Shown here: positions 15,376-23,230 of the stretch, one piece after another | Layout of the letters: each line of letters begins with the position of its first letter | How positions within the stretch are numbered: position 1 is the first letter of the stretch | NCBI GenBank assembly: GCA_900766055.1 | Contig: CAAFTZ010000069.1 | Location: forward strand, 1 to 28,696 | Direction of reading: 5' to 3' | Length of the DNA: 28,696 nucleotides | Origin: an uncultured Parasutterella sp. | Lineage (GTDB): Bacteria; Pseudomonadota; Gammaproteobacteria; Burkholderiales; Burkholderiaceae_F | Position numbers and translations under genes: made by a program | The notes under the pieces: generated by a model | What the model saw: only the letters and a program-made list of their open reading frames with translations | What the model was told of the DNA's origin: nothing | The model's database searches: none

Positions 15376-16562
15376 TTCGGCCCAACCGTTTCTTCAGCTT
15401 TAGAGATCGAAAAGAGGAACGCAAACAGCACCATCAGAACCATGGCAATCACGGCACAAGCGCGTACGGCGGCGACAGCCGTGAAATGCTCAGAGGCAAA
15501 ACCTAATATCAGCTGACCGACCGGCACCAGCCCGAGCATTACCGCCAAATACATCGCAGAGAAGCGCCCGCGGTAGATGTCCGGCGCCTTGCACTGCACC
15601 AAGTTATTCGCTGCAGCTAAGGCAAAAGTCAATGCGCCTCCCGCCACCAAGGCACAAAGCCATTGAGAAGTCACCGTCTCCAGTGCGGGCAGCACGGCAA
15701 AAGCAATACATGTAATCCATCCGCCGGTCCAGACCGTTGTCACATGGTGAATAATGCGGCGATTTCTCTGCATAAGCACGGCGGCCGCAACTGCGCCGAA
15801 CCCCAAACCTGAAGACATAGAGCCGAAGCTCATGAGTTCGCTGCCTTTAAGAGAAATCGCAGGCAGCAAAGCCACGGCAGGCATCACTAAGATGGAAAGA
15901 CACGCCACCTGCGGCAATACTTCTCGGAGAATAGGATAAGTCATGAAGAGCTGACGAGAAGTCACGCCCACGCTCTCTTCTCTCTGCTCACTCGTCGTGC
16001 GGTTCGGTATTTTGACAACTGCCATCACGGCGATCATCGGAATGAAGCAGATCGCATTCATCGCAAAACACCAGGTAGAGGAAAAACTTTCAATAATGAA
16101 AACCGCTACCATCGGTGCAATCGATCGCGCCACATTCATCACTAAAGACTGCCGAGCCACAGCTTGAGAAACCGTCTCTCCGGTTTCCACCAGCATCGAG
16201 TGCATGGAGGGGCCGTCAATAGAAGTCACAATGCCGAAAATCAATGCCAGCACAGCTAAATTGTACGGATTGAGGTAGCCGAAAAAAGACAGGAACGCTG
16301 TAAGTGCCGCGATGACACAGCCGATTGTCTGTGTAATTAAAAGAATATGGTGGCGATGGAAACGATCCGCCATGGAACCCGCTACCGGCGCCAAAGGCAA
16401 AGAAGGCAGCGCAGATAATAGGGCAATAGCGCTCAGCCAGAGCGGGGAATGCGTTTGAGTCCACACAACCCACGACAACGCCATACCGTGAACAAATCGT
16501 CCGAGCGTGGAAAAGCTGTAAGCTCCCCAAAAATATCGTCTCGCGGCTATCAGTGGTGTCAT
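15372..16562 (-). CDS. MFS transporter (EntS/MFS_3-like exporter)
   Basis: A 396-residue protein with about 12 hydrophobic segments. The loop 2-3 motif GSMADRFHRHHIL (about 62-74) is the MFS motif A variant, and the IDGPSMHSMLVE segment (about 114-125) resembles the EntS-like subfamily (DGPxRxAxLP). Members export siderophores, drugs or other small molecules; the substrate is unknown here. AGAGGA precedes the ATG. It converges on the Crp/Fnr-type gene with overlapping stops, so the regulator may be antisense to its mRNA end. It is divergent from the DUF1848 gene. Confidence 0.88.
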   Translation of the reverse strand: MTPLIAARRYFWGAYSFSTLGRFVHGMALSWVVWTQTHSPLWLSAIALLSALPSLPLAPVAGSMADRFHRHHILLITQTIGCVIAALTAFLSFFGYLNPYNLAVLALIFGIVTSIDGPSMHSMLVETGETVSQAVARQSLVMNVARSIAPMVAVFIIESFSSTWCFAMNAICFIPMIAVMAVVKIPNRTTSEQREESVGVTSRQLFMTYPILREVLPQVACLSILVMPAVALLPAISLKGSELMSFGSMSSGLGFGAVAAAVLMQRNRRIIHHVTTVWTGGWITCIAFAVLPALETVTSQWLCALVAGGALTFALAAANNLVQCKAPDIYRGRFSAMYLAVMLGLVPVGQLILGFASEHFTAVAAVRACAVIAMVLMVLFAFLFSISKAEETVGPN

Positions 16563-16740
16563 GGTGTCCTCTTGTTATTACGAGGTCATTGTAATTTGCC
16601 ATTCGAATGAAGTGTGAATAGTCAGACTCCGAAGCGAGCTCGTCTTCCGCGGTGAAATCGAAGTGTTGAAGAATTTGAGGCTTCTAAGTAAAGTAGTCTG
16701 CTTCACCGAACTTATTAGGAAAGCCGGAATTAAACATCAG

Positions 16741-17856
16741 ATGCCCGCGGAAAAAGTTGAAATCGTCACAGATAACGGTACGACAGTAAAAGCAATCGCT
16801 CCGGTCATCATCTCCGCCAGCCGTTCAACGGACATTCCGGCTTACTCTCCGAAGTGGTTCATATCTAGATTCAACAGTGGCCGAGGCTACGTGAAGTGGT
16901 TCAATCCGTTCAACCAGAAACCGGTTTTTGTTTCTTTTGAAAAAACGAAAGTCATCGTTTTTTGGAGCAAGAACCCGAAACCTTTGATTCCGTATCTTCC
17001 GGAGCTCGATGCCGCCGGCCTCCATTACTATTTTCAGTTCACACTGAATGACTACCAGCAGGAAAATCTTGAGCCGAACATCCCGTCTGTTGAGAGTCGA
17101 ATTCAAACCTTCAAGAAGCTGGCCTCTTTGATCGGACCGGAAAGACTCATCTGGCGTTTTGACCCAGTGTTGTTCACAAAAACACTTACTCCAAGAGAAG
17201 TGGCCGCCAGGATTTTCAAGATCAGCAAAGAACTCAAAGGCTGCACCAACCGACTGGTGTTTAGTTTCATCGACATCAAGGCATACAAAAAGGTTCAGCG
17301 AAACTTGCTTAGATATTCCGAGCATTTCACCTCTCAATACGATTCGACTTCTATTTGTGAGGTTGAACCTTCAGCGAAACAAGTCGAGGAGTTTGCAGGA
17401 TACCTTTCGAAGATTCGAGCGTTTTGGAAAGAACGCGGATGGAACCTGGAACTCTGTATCTGTGCTGAGAAATTCGATCTGTCGCACGACGGAATATTGT
17501 CGAGCAAATGCATTGATGGAGAACTCATGCTCAAGGTTTTCGGTAATGACGCGGAGCTTGCCGACTATCTTACGAAGGCACCTATCAAACCATCATTTGA
17601 GCTTGATCAATTAGATTTATTTAATTCAACTCTGCCTGAAAAGGAAAAGATCATCACGATTAAGAAAGACTCGGGACAGCGGCAGGAATGCGGATGTGTG
17701 GAAAGCAAAGATATCGGCATGTATAACACGTGCCTGCACGGCTGTGTCTATTGCTACGCAAATACTTCTCCGGAATTAGCAATCAAAAATTTTGAACGGA
17801 GAAAGAACCATCCTATGGCCGAAAGCATCTTTATTCCGGATTTTCCTAAAGCCTAA
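16741..17856 (+). CDS. DUF1848 protein with a C-terminal CX3CX2C motif
   Basis: A 371-residue protein from the ATG at 16741; in-frame starts upstream (GTG at 16663) are possible but would add a segment unlike the family, which normally begins just before ISASRSTDIPA. DUF1848 hallmarks are ISASRSTDIPAYSPKWF, KWFNPFNQKP, VIVFWSKNPKPL, FTLNDY and LIWRFDPVLFT. The C-terminal end has CGCVESKDIGMYNT followed by CLHGCVYCYAN. CX3CX2C is the cysteine spacing of radical-SAM iron-sulfur enzymes, yet it sits at the C-terminus rather than the N-terminus. The function of the family is unknown to me. It is a single gene between a divergent MFS gene and its own terminator. Confidence 0.87.
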   Translation: MPAEKVEIVTDNGTTVKAIAPVIISASRSTDIPAYSPKWFISRFNSGRGYVKWFNPFNQKPVFVSFEKTKVIVFWSKNPKPLIPYLPELDAAGLHYYFQFTLNDYQQENLEPNIPSVESRIQTFKKLASLIGPERLIWRFDPVLFTKTLTPREVAARIFKISKELKGCTNRLVFSFIDIKAYKKVQRNLLRYSEHFTSQYDSTSICEVEPSAKQVEEFAGYLSKIRAFWKERGWNLELCICAEKFDLSHDGILSSKCIDGELMLKVFGNDAELADYLTKAPIKPSFELDQLDLFNSTLPEKEKIITIKKDSGQRQECGCVESKDIGMYNTCLHGCVYCYANTSPELAIKNFERRKNHPMAESIFIPDFPKA

Positions 17857-17862
17857 GCGCGG

Positions 17863-17889
17863 AAAAGCCGCCCGAAGGCGGCTCTTTTA
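17863..17889. terminator. Bidirectional terminator after the DUF1848 gene
   Basis: AGCCGCC (17866-17872), loop CGAA, GGCGGCT (17877-17883), then CTTTT; on the other strand the stem is followed by TTTTCC. It can end both the DUF1848 transcript and, from the right, the flavoprotein transcript. Confidence 0.82.
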
Positions 17890-17913
17890 CTAATGCTTAA
17901 CGCTGACTAAGGA

Positions 17914-19407
17914 TTATTTTTTGCCAAGGTTGTGATCTTTAACAGCGCTCTCAGCGGCGATGCGACCGGAGTTAACTGCGAAACCGATCGTAGAGCCTGC
18001 CATTAACAGGTCATAAGAGTCACCGTACATACCCCCGACGTCAGAACCGGCTGCGTAGAGGTTCGGGATAGCCTTGTCTTTGTCTGTGACAACCTGCAGA
18101 CGGTCGTTAACCTTGATGCCGCCCAGAGTTCCCAGAGAGGAGGCAACGCTCTTGATGGCATAGAACGGGCCTTGTTTGACCGGGAAGATGTACTGCGGGT
18201 CTTTAGCAAACAGAGCGTCATGACGCTGTTCGGCAGCCTTGTTGTACTGTTCAACGCTGGCTTTCAGGACAGCAGGATCCATACCTGTCTTCTTGGCGAG
18301 TTCGTCAAGTGTATTGGCTTTAACTGCCCAGCCTGCCTGTTCTGCTGCGGGCCATTCTTTTTCGAAGTTGGTCAGCTTAGCGCCGATCGGAACCATAACG
18401 CCGACACCCTGAACGATACCGTCGTGCTTCATAGAGTCGAGGTTCTTGTTGTCATAGACAACCCACATCTGACCGCCGATTCTTTCAAGCGCGTTACCGG
18501 CTGCGGGCCAGTCACCCATGATCGTTTCGTCGCAGAAACGTTCGCCGTTCGGAGTCAGCCAAAGATGCGGCTGTTTGGCGGTAGCGGAAACATGGTTAGT
18601 TGTGGAAACAGCACGAGGACCCGGGCGATAGGATTGCTGAACTTCCAAGCCCTCTTTGCCGCCGCCGGCAGACCAAGCCATCTGGATACCGACACCGTTC
18701 TTACCGGTCTGAGCAATACCGTCTGTGTTCGGGAAGCGTGTGTACTTCTTCATCATTTCGGGGTTGTCAGCAAAACCGCCGGTAGCAATAATCACGGCCT
18801 TTGCATGGATGTTAAGTGTATTGCCGTCTTTGTCTTTAGCAACGACACCGGCAACCTTGCCGTCCTTACTGAAGATCAGTTTTTCTGCAGGTGTGTTCAG
18901 GAGAACCTGCATGCCGTATTCATCTTTGCCTTTCTTCTGGAGAGCGTTGATCCAGCCGGCACCGCGGCCCTGATAAATGTGCCATGTGTAGAGACCGCCG
19001 GGATAGTTCGTCGTCAGTTTTTCGAACTTAACGCCGTGCTTCTGCATCCATTCGACTGTATCGGCAGATTTGTCGACGAAGGCACGAACCAGGCGGGCAT
19101 TGCTGCGCCAGTGACCATAGTTCATGATCTTCTTGAAGGCTTCGTCTTTGGTCAGAGGAATGTAGTAGTCGCGCTGCATCTTGGAGCCGACAGCGAAAAT
19201 ACCTTCGGAGAAATTACCTGTTCCGCCGACCATGCCTTTCTTTTCAAGGCCGATGACTTTAGCGCCCTGTTCGGCTGCGGCAAATGCTGCAGCGGTGCCG
19301 GCGGCACCCTGGCCAACAACGACGACGTCTGTTGTGATGTCTTTTTCAGCTGCGTAAGGAAGAGAAGAGAATGCAGCAAGCACTGCAACAGCAATCAGCT
19401 TTTTCAT
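17914..19407 (-). CDS. Exported FAD-dependent reductase (flavocytochrome c/fumarate reductase-like)
   Basis: A 497-residue protein with a Sec signal peptide (MKKLIAVAVLAAFSSLPYAA, cleavage near 20). The dinucleotide-binding motif VVVVGQGAAGTAAAFAAAEQ lies at about 28-47 and the GTGNFSEGIF and VIIATGGF motifs are present. The C-terminal FAD site has NLYAAGSDVGG and MAGSTIGFAVNSGRIAAE. It belongs to the FAD-binding-2 family of periplasmic fumarate, urocanate or related enoate reductases. There is no CxxCH heme domain and no FMN-binding domain, so electrons must come from another protein. The VRGEGG-type active-site arginine segment typical of fumarate reductase is replaced by different sequence (AVSTTNHVSATAK), so the substrate is probably not fumarate. 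CGGAG precedes the ATG. No electron-transfer partner is adjacent. Confidence 0.9.
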   Translation of the reverse strand: MKKLIAVAVLAAFSSLPYAAEKDITTDVVVVGQGAAGTAAAFAAAEQGAKVIGLEKKGMVGGTGNFSEGIFAVGSKMQRDYYIPLTKDEAFKKIMNYGHWRSNARLVRAFVDKSADTVEWMQKHGVKFEKLTTNYPGGLYTWHIYQGRGAGWINALQKKGKDEYGMQVLLNTPAEKLIFSKDGKVAGVVAKDKDGNTLNIHAKAVIIATGGFADNPEMMKKYTRFPNTDGIAQTGKNGVGIQMAWSAGGGKEGLEVQQSYRPGPRAVSTTNHVSATAKQPHLWLTPNGERFCDETIMGDWPAAGNALERIGGQMWVVYDNKNLDSMKHDGIVQGVGVMVPIGAKLTNFEKEWPAAEQAGWAVKANTLDELAKKTGMDPAVLKASVEQYNKAAEQRHDALFAKDPQYIFPVKQGPFYAIKSVASSLGTLGGIKVNDRLQVVTDKDKAIPNLYAAGSDVGGMYGDSYDLLMAGSTIGFAVNSGRIAAESAVKDHNLGKK

Positions 19408-19510
19408 GTTTGTTTTCTCCGTGAGTTTAAGTGTTGTTAGCCGCTGTTTGCGGCGGTGTGTTTTTTGTTATCAAGTCCGTCTGAATCGTGGTTTGAGGCG
19501 GTCTTGCTGA

Positions 19511-19533
19511 GTGTTATTGTGCGGCAATAACAC
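19511..19533. promoter_or_regulatory. Perfect inverted repeat upstream of the FAD reductase gene
   Basis: GTGTTATTG (19511-19519) and CAATAACAC (19525-19533) form a perfect 9-bp inverted repeat with a 5-bp centre, about 105 bp upstream of the reductase ATG on the minus strand. There is no T-run, so an operator is more likely than a terminator. The binding protein is unknown. Confidence 0.45.
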
Positions 19534-19558
19534 CTCGGCTGTCAGTAACTTCCGATAC

Positions 19559-19606
19559 ACAAAAAACTCCTGAAATGTATCCCGTGATACATTTTCAGGA
19601 GTTTTC
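19559..19606 (-). terminator. Strong terminator of the acid phosphatase gene
   Basis: AAAACTCCTGAAATGTATC (19563-19581) pairs with the segment 19586-19605 over about 19 bp with one bulged base and a CCGT loop. On the minus strand it is followed by a run of Ts (TTTTTTGTG). It lies about 20 bp after the phosphatase stop. Confidence 0.88.
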
Positions 19607-19624
19607 CTAGGTTAAGTCAGCGGA

Positions 19625-20818
19625 TTATTTGCGTTTTTCGTACTTGTCTTCGGCTATGCAGTTTGTCTGAAGCCGACGACTGTAGGTCTTCTTCCAAACA
19701 TCAAACTTCGCTCCGCGGGGAAGAATTTCAAAGTCGTCCGTCGGCTTGGTTACCTTCTCAGCATGGATCTGTTCCGGGGACAAAGCCGAATAAAACACTC
19801 GTATTTCCGGCTGGCCGTTGACTGACCATTTTTCAAAGGTCAGATAGCCGCCTGGCGTATTTTCGTTCTGATCCCTTCCGGGAAGCTTCCAATTCAAGTC
19901 GAATATCTCTCCGAGGTTGGCCAAGTTTGTGTCGTGCCCAATAAGGTAGGTGTATTTCGGACCGTGATCGAGACTCTCGATAATCTTGTGCGCTAAAGCC
20001 GAGCCTTTGTACCGAGCAACTTCCATATCCCGATTGAGCGCGGAAAATACAGCGACGCGAATCGGCATGAGACGCAGGATGCCGTTCCAATCCAGTTGGT
20101 TCCAAGCTGCCTTCTGCCCCGGATTTTGGCCCCATTCCAAAGCAAAGATCTCGGTAATGCTCGAGCAGTCGTACGGAGCACCCTTAAAGCCGACTTTATG
20201 TTTACTGACCTTAGCGCGCATCGGTCCCGTGAATTCATGTCCCGTCAGCTTCGAAATCTCGGCCATTTCAGCCGCAAACTTTTCGTTGATATCGACAACT
20301 TTTTGAGTAAGCTTTTCTTCGAGCTCTTTGGGATAGTCTATTCGGCAGACTTTTGCTTTCAGCGGAGAAAAAATTGCAGAATGCTCGGAACTCGTGACTT
20401 TAACTTTAAAACCGCACGTGGGATAAAGACCCTCATTTAAAGCCTCGGCGGTTTTGCGTGTTCGTTCGTCAACGTCGGCAATGATCTGAACATCCTCAGG
20501 CTTCGGACAGACCCCGTAAGTAAAAGGAGAGCGGCGGCGGTTGAGTTCCCATGTGGCTTTCACCAGGTAAAAACCGCGGGGCGTGAGCAGCCCCGGGGCT
20601 ACCGGCCACGCCAGCCATTTTTTATCGGCCCATCCGTGCAGTTTTTCTGCGGGTTGCGTGGGAGAACGCACGCCGTGGCGGGAAACCACTACGACGTTGA
20701 GGAGCTCTTCCGTATGAGGAATAGCAGAGAGAACTTCGGGCGGAGTTTCTGCATAGGCTCCGGGAAGCAGAGCCGCAGCAGTGAATAGACACAAAGAACC
20801 GCAGATTTTGGTTTTCAT
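19625..20818 (-). CDS. Exported histidine acid phosphatase (Agp/AppA-like)
   Basis: A 397-residue protein with a Sec signal peptide (cleavage likely after AYA, about 23). The catalytic RHGVRSPT motif (47-54) supplies the phosphorylated histidine. IIADVDERTRKTAEA (about 112-126) is the second conserved block, and HDTN (about 295-298) supplies the proton donor aspartate. This places it in branch 2 of the histidine phosphatase superfamily, like periplasmic glucose-1-phosphatase and phytase. It probably releases phosphate from sugar phosphates or phytate in the periplasm; the substrate cannot be told. The ATG has only a weak ribosome site. It has its own strong terminator. Confidence 0.92.
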   Translation of the reverse strand: MKTKICGSLCLFTAAALLPGAYAETPPEVLSAIPHTEELLNVVVVSRHGVRSPTQPAEKLHGWADKKWLAWPVAPGLLTPRGFYLVKATWELNRRRSPFTYGVCPKPEDVQIIADVDERTRKTAEALNEGLYPTCGFKVKVTSSEHSAIFSPLKAKVCRIDYPKELEEKLTQKVVDINEKFAAEMAEISKLTGHEFTGPMRAKVSKHKVGFKGAPYDCSSITEIFALEWGQNPGQKAAWNQLDWNGILRLMPIRVAVFSALNRDMEVARYKGSALAHKIIESLDHGPKYTYLIGHDTNLANLGEIFDLNWKLPGRDQNENTPGGYLTFEKWSVNGQPEIRVFYSALSPEQIHAEKVTKPTDDFEILPRGAKFDVWKKTYSRRLQTNCIAEDKYEKRK

Positions 20819-20842
20819 TCGGATTCTCGAAACGAGTCTTGA

Positions 20843-22300
20843 TTATCCGAATATATAGGTTGCCAAGCCGAGGAAGATTAAGAAACCGCCTGAATCGGTA
20901 ATAAATGTCAGAAGAACGGATCCGCCCATGGCCGGGTCTCGGCCGAGTTTCTTAAGCGTAATCGGAACAAGAATAGCCACGATCGCGCCCATGAGCATGT
21001 TCAGCATCATGGCAAGGAACATCGTAAAACCGAGCTTCATGCCGTCCGGAGAGTCATAGTAGAGCCCCCAGGTGAAGAGGCCGGCGATAATGCCCCAAAT
21101 AAAACCGTTAACTAAAGCCACCAAAACTTCTTTTTTGACCACGTCGCTTTGGTTGGCTTCCGTAATTTGACCGGTCGCCAAAGAACGAACCAGTAATGTC
21201 AGCGTCTGGTTGCCGGAGTTGCCGGCGATACCCGCGACAATCGGCATCAAGGCTGCCAGTGCAACAACCTTTTCAATCGTTCCGTCGAATGCGGAAATCA
21301 CGCGGGAAGCAAAGAAGGCCGTAAAGAGGTTCACACCGAGCCAAACCCAGCGGGCTTTTGCAGATGACCAAACCGAATCGAAAATATCCTGATCGTCATC
21401 CAAACCAACCGCGCCGTAAGCCTCTTCATCGCTTTCTTCACGGATCACGTCCACCACTTCGTTCACAGTGAGACGTCCCACCAGACGGCCTGCTTCGTCA
21501 ACAACCGGAGCGCTCACCAGGTCGTAACGTTCGAAGGCCTGAGCTGCGTCACTGACGTCTTCAAGCGGAGACAGCCGCAGGACCTCCGTCAGCATGACAT
21601 CTTTAACAGCGTCTTCCGGATAATGCGTCAGAATGCGGTCAACCGGCAAAGTACCCATGAGACGCTCTTCTCGGTCAATCACGAATACCTGGTCGGTATG
21701 GTCAGGGAGCTTCTTTAACCGGCGAAGGTAACGAAGCACGATATCCAGTGTGACTTCCTGACGGATCGACACGATTTCGAAGTCCATACGGGCACCGACC
21801 GTATCTTCCGGGTAGCTCATGGCCGCGCGCAGCTGAGCCCTTTCTTCGTGCGACAGACCTTCCTGAACTTCAGCCACGACGTCAGGCGGCAAGTCTTCGA
21901 CCAAGTCAGCGATTTCGTCGGTGTCCAGGCTTTCGACAGCGTCCACCAACTCGTCGCGGTTCATAGCGTCAATCAAGGTTTCACGAACACCTTCATTGAC
22001 TTCAACCAAAATCTCGCCGTCGCGTCCGGAGCGCACGCAGTCCCACACGATGAGACGTTCATCGAGAGGGAGAGCTTCCAGAATATAGGCAATATCGGCA
22101 GGATGCAGTTCCGACAGCGTGTCGCGAAGCTCTTTTTTAATCTCTTCGCCGACCTTTAGATCCTTGCGATCGGCCGCATCTTCCCCTTCGTCGAGCAGCT
22201 GCTGCACAAGCGCCAAACCCCGGGCTGCTGCCTCAGGGTCTCTTACTGCGACGTCATAATCAGGGTCGTGGAGCTGGGAAGAAGGATTGTTTGCGCTCAA
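20843..22300 (-). CDS. mgtE: Magnesium transporter MgtE
   Basis: A 485-residue protein with the three-part MgtE layout: an acidic cytoplasmic N domain (about 50-150, rich in LPPD, EDLP), two CBS domains (about 160-290), and five membrane helices from about 320 to the end. The pore region shows GIAGNSGNQTLTLLVRSLA and the last helices LGRDPAMGGSVLLTFITDSGG with the conserved acidic residue. MgtE imports Mg2+, gated by magnesium binding to the N and CBS domains. The start is TTG at 22300, supported by AGGTG 6 bp upstream and by the family's N-terminus; no better ATG lies close. It follows aroE by 24 bp on the same strand. Confidence 0.95.
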   Translation of the reverse strand: MSANNPSSQLHDPDYDVAVRDPEAAARGLALVQQLLDEGEDAADRKDLKVGEEIKKELRDTLSELHPADIAYILEALPLDERLIVWDCVRSGRDGEILVEVNEGVRETLIDAMNRDELVDAVESLDTDEIADLVEDLPPDVVAEVQEGLSHEERAQLRAAMSYPEDTVGARMDFEIVSIRQEVTLDIVLRYLRRLKKLPDHTDQVFVIDREERLMGTLPVDRILTHYPEDAVKDVMLTEVLRLSPLEDVSDAAQAFERYDLVSAPVVDEAGRLVGRLTVNEVVDVIREESDEEAYGAVGLDDDQDIFDSVWSSAKARWVWLGVNLFTAFFASRVISAFDGTIEKVVALAALMPIVAGIAGNSGNQTLTLLVRSLATGQITEANQSDVVKKEVLVALVNGFIWGIIAGLFTWGLYYDSPDGMKLGFTMFLAMMLNMLMGAIVAILVPITLKKLGRDPAMGGSVLLTFITDSGGFLIFLGLATYIFG

Positions 22301-22324
22301 GGTTACACCTGTCGGTCTGTGGCC

Positions 22325-23152
22325 TTATTTTGCGCTTTTATCCAGTGTTTCGCGTAGTTTTGCGTAAACGTCTTGGGTACCCGGACGATGGCCCATCCAA
22401 ATTTCGTAGGAATCGGCCGCTTGTTCGACGAGCATCCCGAGGCCGTCGGAAGCGTGTCTTGCACCGCCCTGCTTGGCAAGTTCCATGAACGGGGTGGGCT
22501 TAGCGGCATACACCAAATCGTAGGCTAATTCGCAGCCGTCAAAAGCAAACGGAGAAACCAACGGAGCTTTATTCTGCAGACTTGTCGGCGTGGCATTCAC
22601 AATCAGGTCATAAGACTCGGAACCGGTCTCATCATAAAGGATGCTCTGAATCCCAAACTCGTCACAGAGTTCCTGAGCACGGGCAACAGAACGGTTAGCC
22701 ACGGTCACGGACTTGGGCATGCGTTCCATCAGGGCCGGGAGAATACCGCGAACACCGCCGCCGGCGCCGAGGATAAGAATCTTTTTGTGTTCTACAAAGA
22801 ACTTCAGACGCCCTTCCAAATCACGAATGAAACCGGTACCGTCTGTGTTTTCACCGAGGATCTTGTTGTTTTGGAAAGTGAGCGTATTCACGGCTCGGGA
22901 CTGACGAGCCTGAGACGAACACTTTGTAGAGCAGCGGAAAGCATCTAACTTGAAAGGAATCGTGACATTAAGTCCGTGATATCCCTCGTCGATCATTTCG
23001 CCGATGGCGCTCTCAAATTCGCCGAGCGGGATTTCAACCTTATCGTAGGAAATCTCGTCGCCGAACTGCTGGGCAAACATTAAATGGATTTCCGGGGAGA
23101 GACTATGTCCGATGGGATTACCCACAACTCCTAATTTGGTAACCTGCTTCAT
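22325..23152 (-). CDS. aroE: Shikimate dehydrogenase
   Basis: A 275-residue NADP-dependent enzyme reducing 3-dehydroshikimate to shikimate in aromatic amino acid synthesis. Substrate-binding residues are visible: GHSLSP (S17, S19), NVTIPFK with catalytic K68, AVNTL and GENTDGTGF with D104. The nucleotide-binding motif LGAGGGVRG lies at about 128-136, and ANRSVARAQ follows the second strand. The start at 23152 (MKQVTKLGVVGNP) fits the family; a TTG six codons upstream is unlikely because AAAGGA overlaps it and serves as the ribosome site. The gene lies between the RNB-type ribonuclease and mgtE on the same strand. Confidence 0.95.
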   Translation of the reverse strand: MKQVTKLGVVGNPIGHSLSPEIHLMFAQQFGDEISYDKVEIPLGEFESAIGEMIDEGYHGLNVTIPFKLDAFRCSTKCSSQARQSRAVNTLTFQNNKILGENTDGTGFIRDLEGRLKFFVEHKKILILGAGGGVRGILPALMERMPKSVTVANRSVARAQELCDEFGIQSILYDETGSESYDLIVNATPTSLQNKAPLVSPFAFDGCELAYDLVYAAKPTPFMELAKQGGARHASDGLGMLVEQAADSYEIWMGHRPGTQDVYAKLRETLDKSAK

Positions 23153-23230
23153 ATTGATGAATCCTTTCAAGATTTCTTTTCTAAATCTTACCTCATGTCT
23201 TTACGGTATAGAAGAGCGGTTTTCTATCCG

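Noticed and set aside
16663..16740. Longer N-terminus of the DUF1848 gene from a GTG
   Set aside because: The added residues (LKNLRLLSK and on) do not resemble the family, which begins near ISASRSTDIPA.
18172..19440. Open frame of about 420 codons antisense to the FAD reductase
   Set aside because: The reductase has a signal peptide, FAD motifs and a good ribosome site; the antisense frame is a shadow of it.
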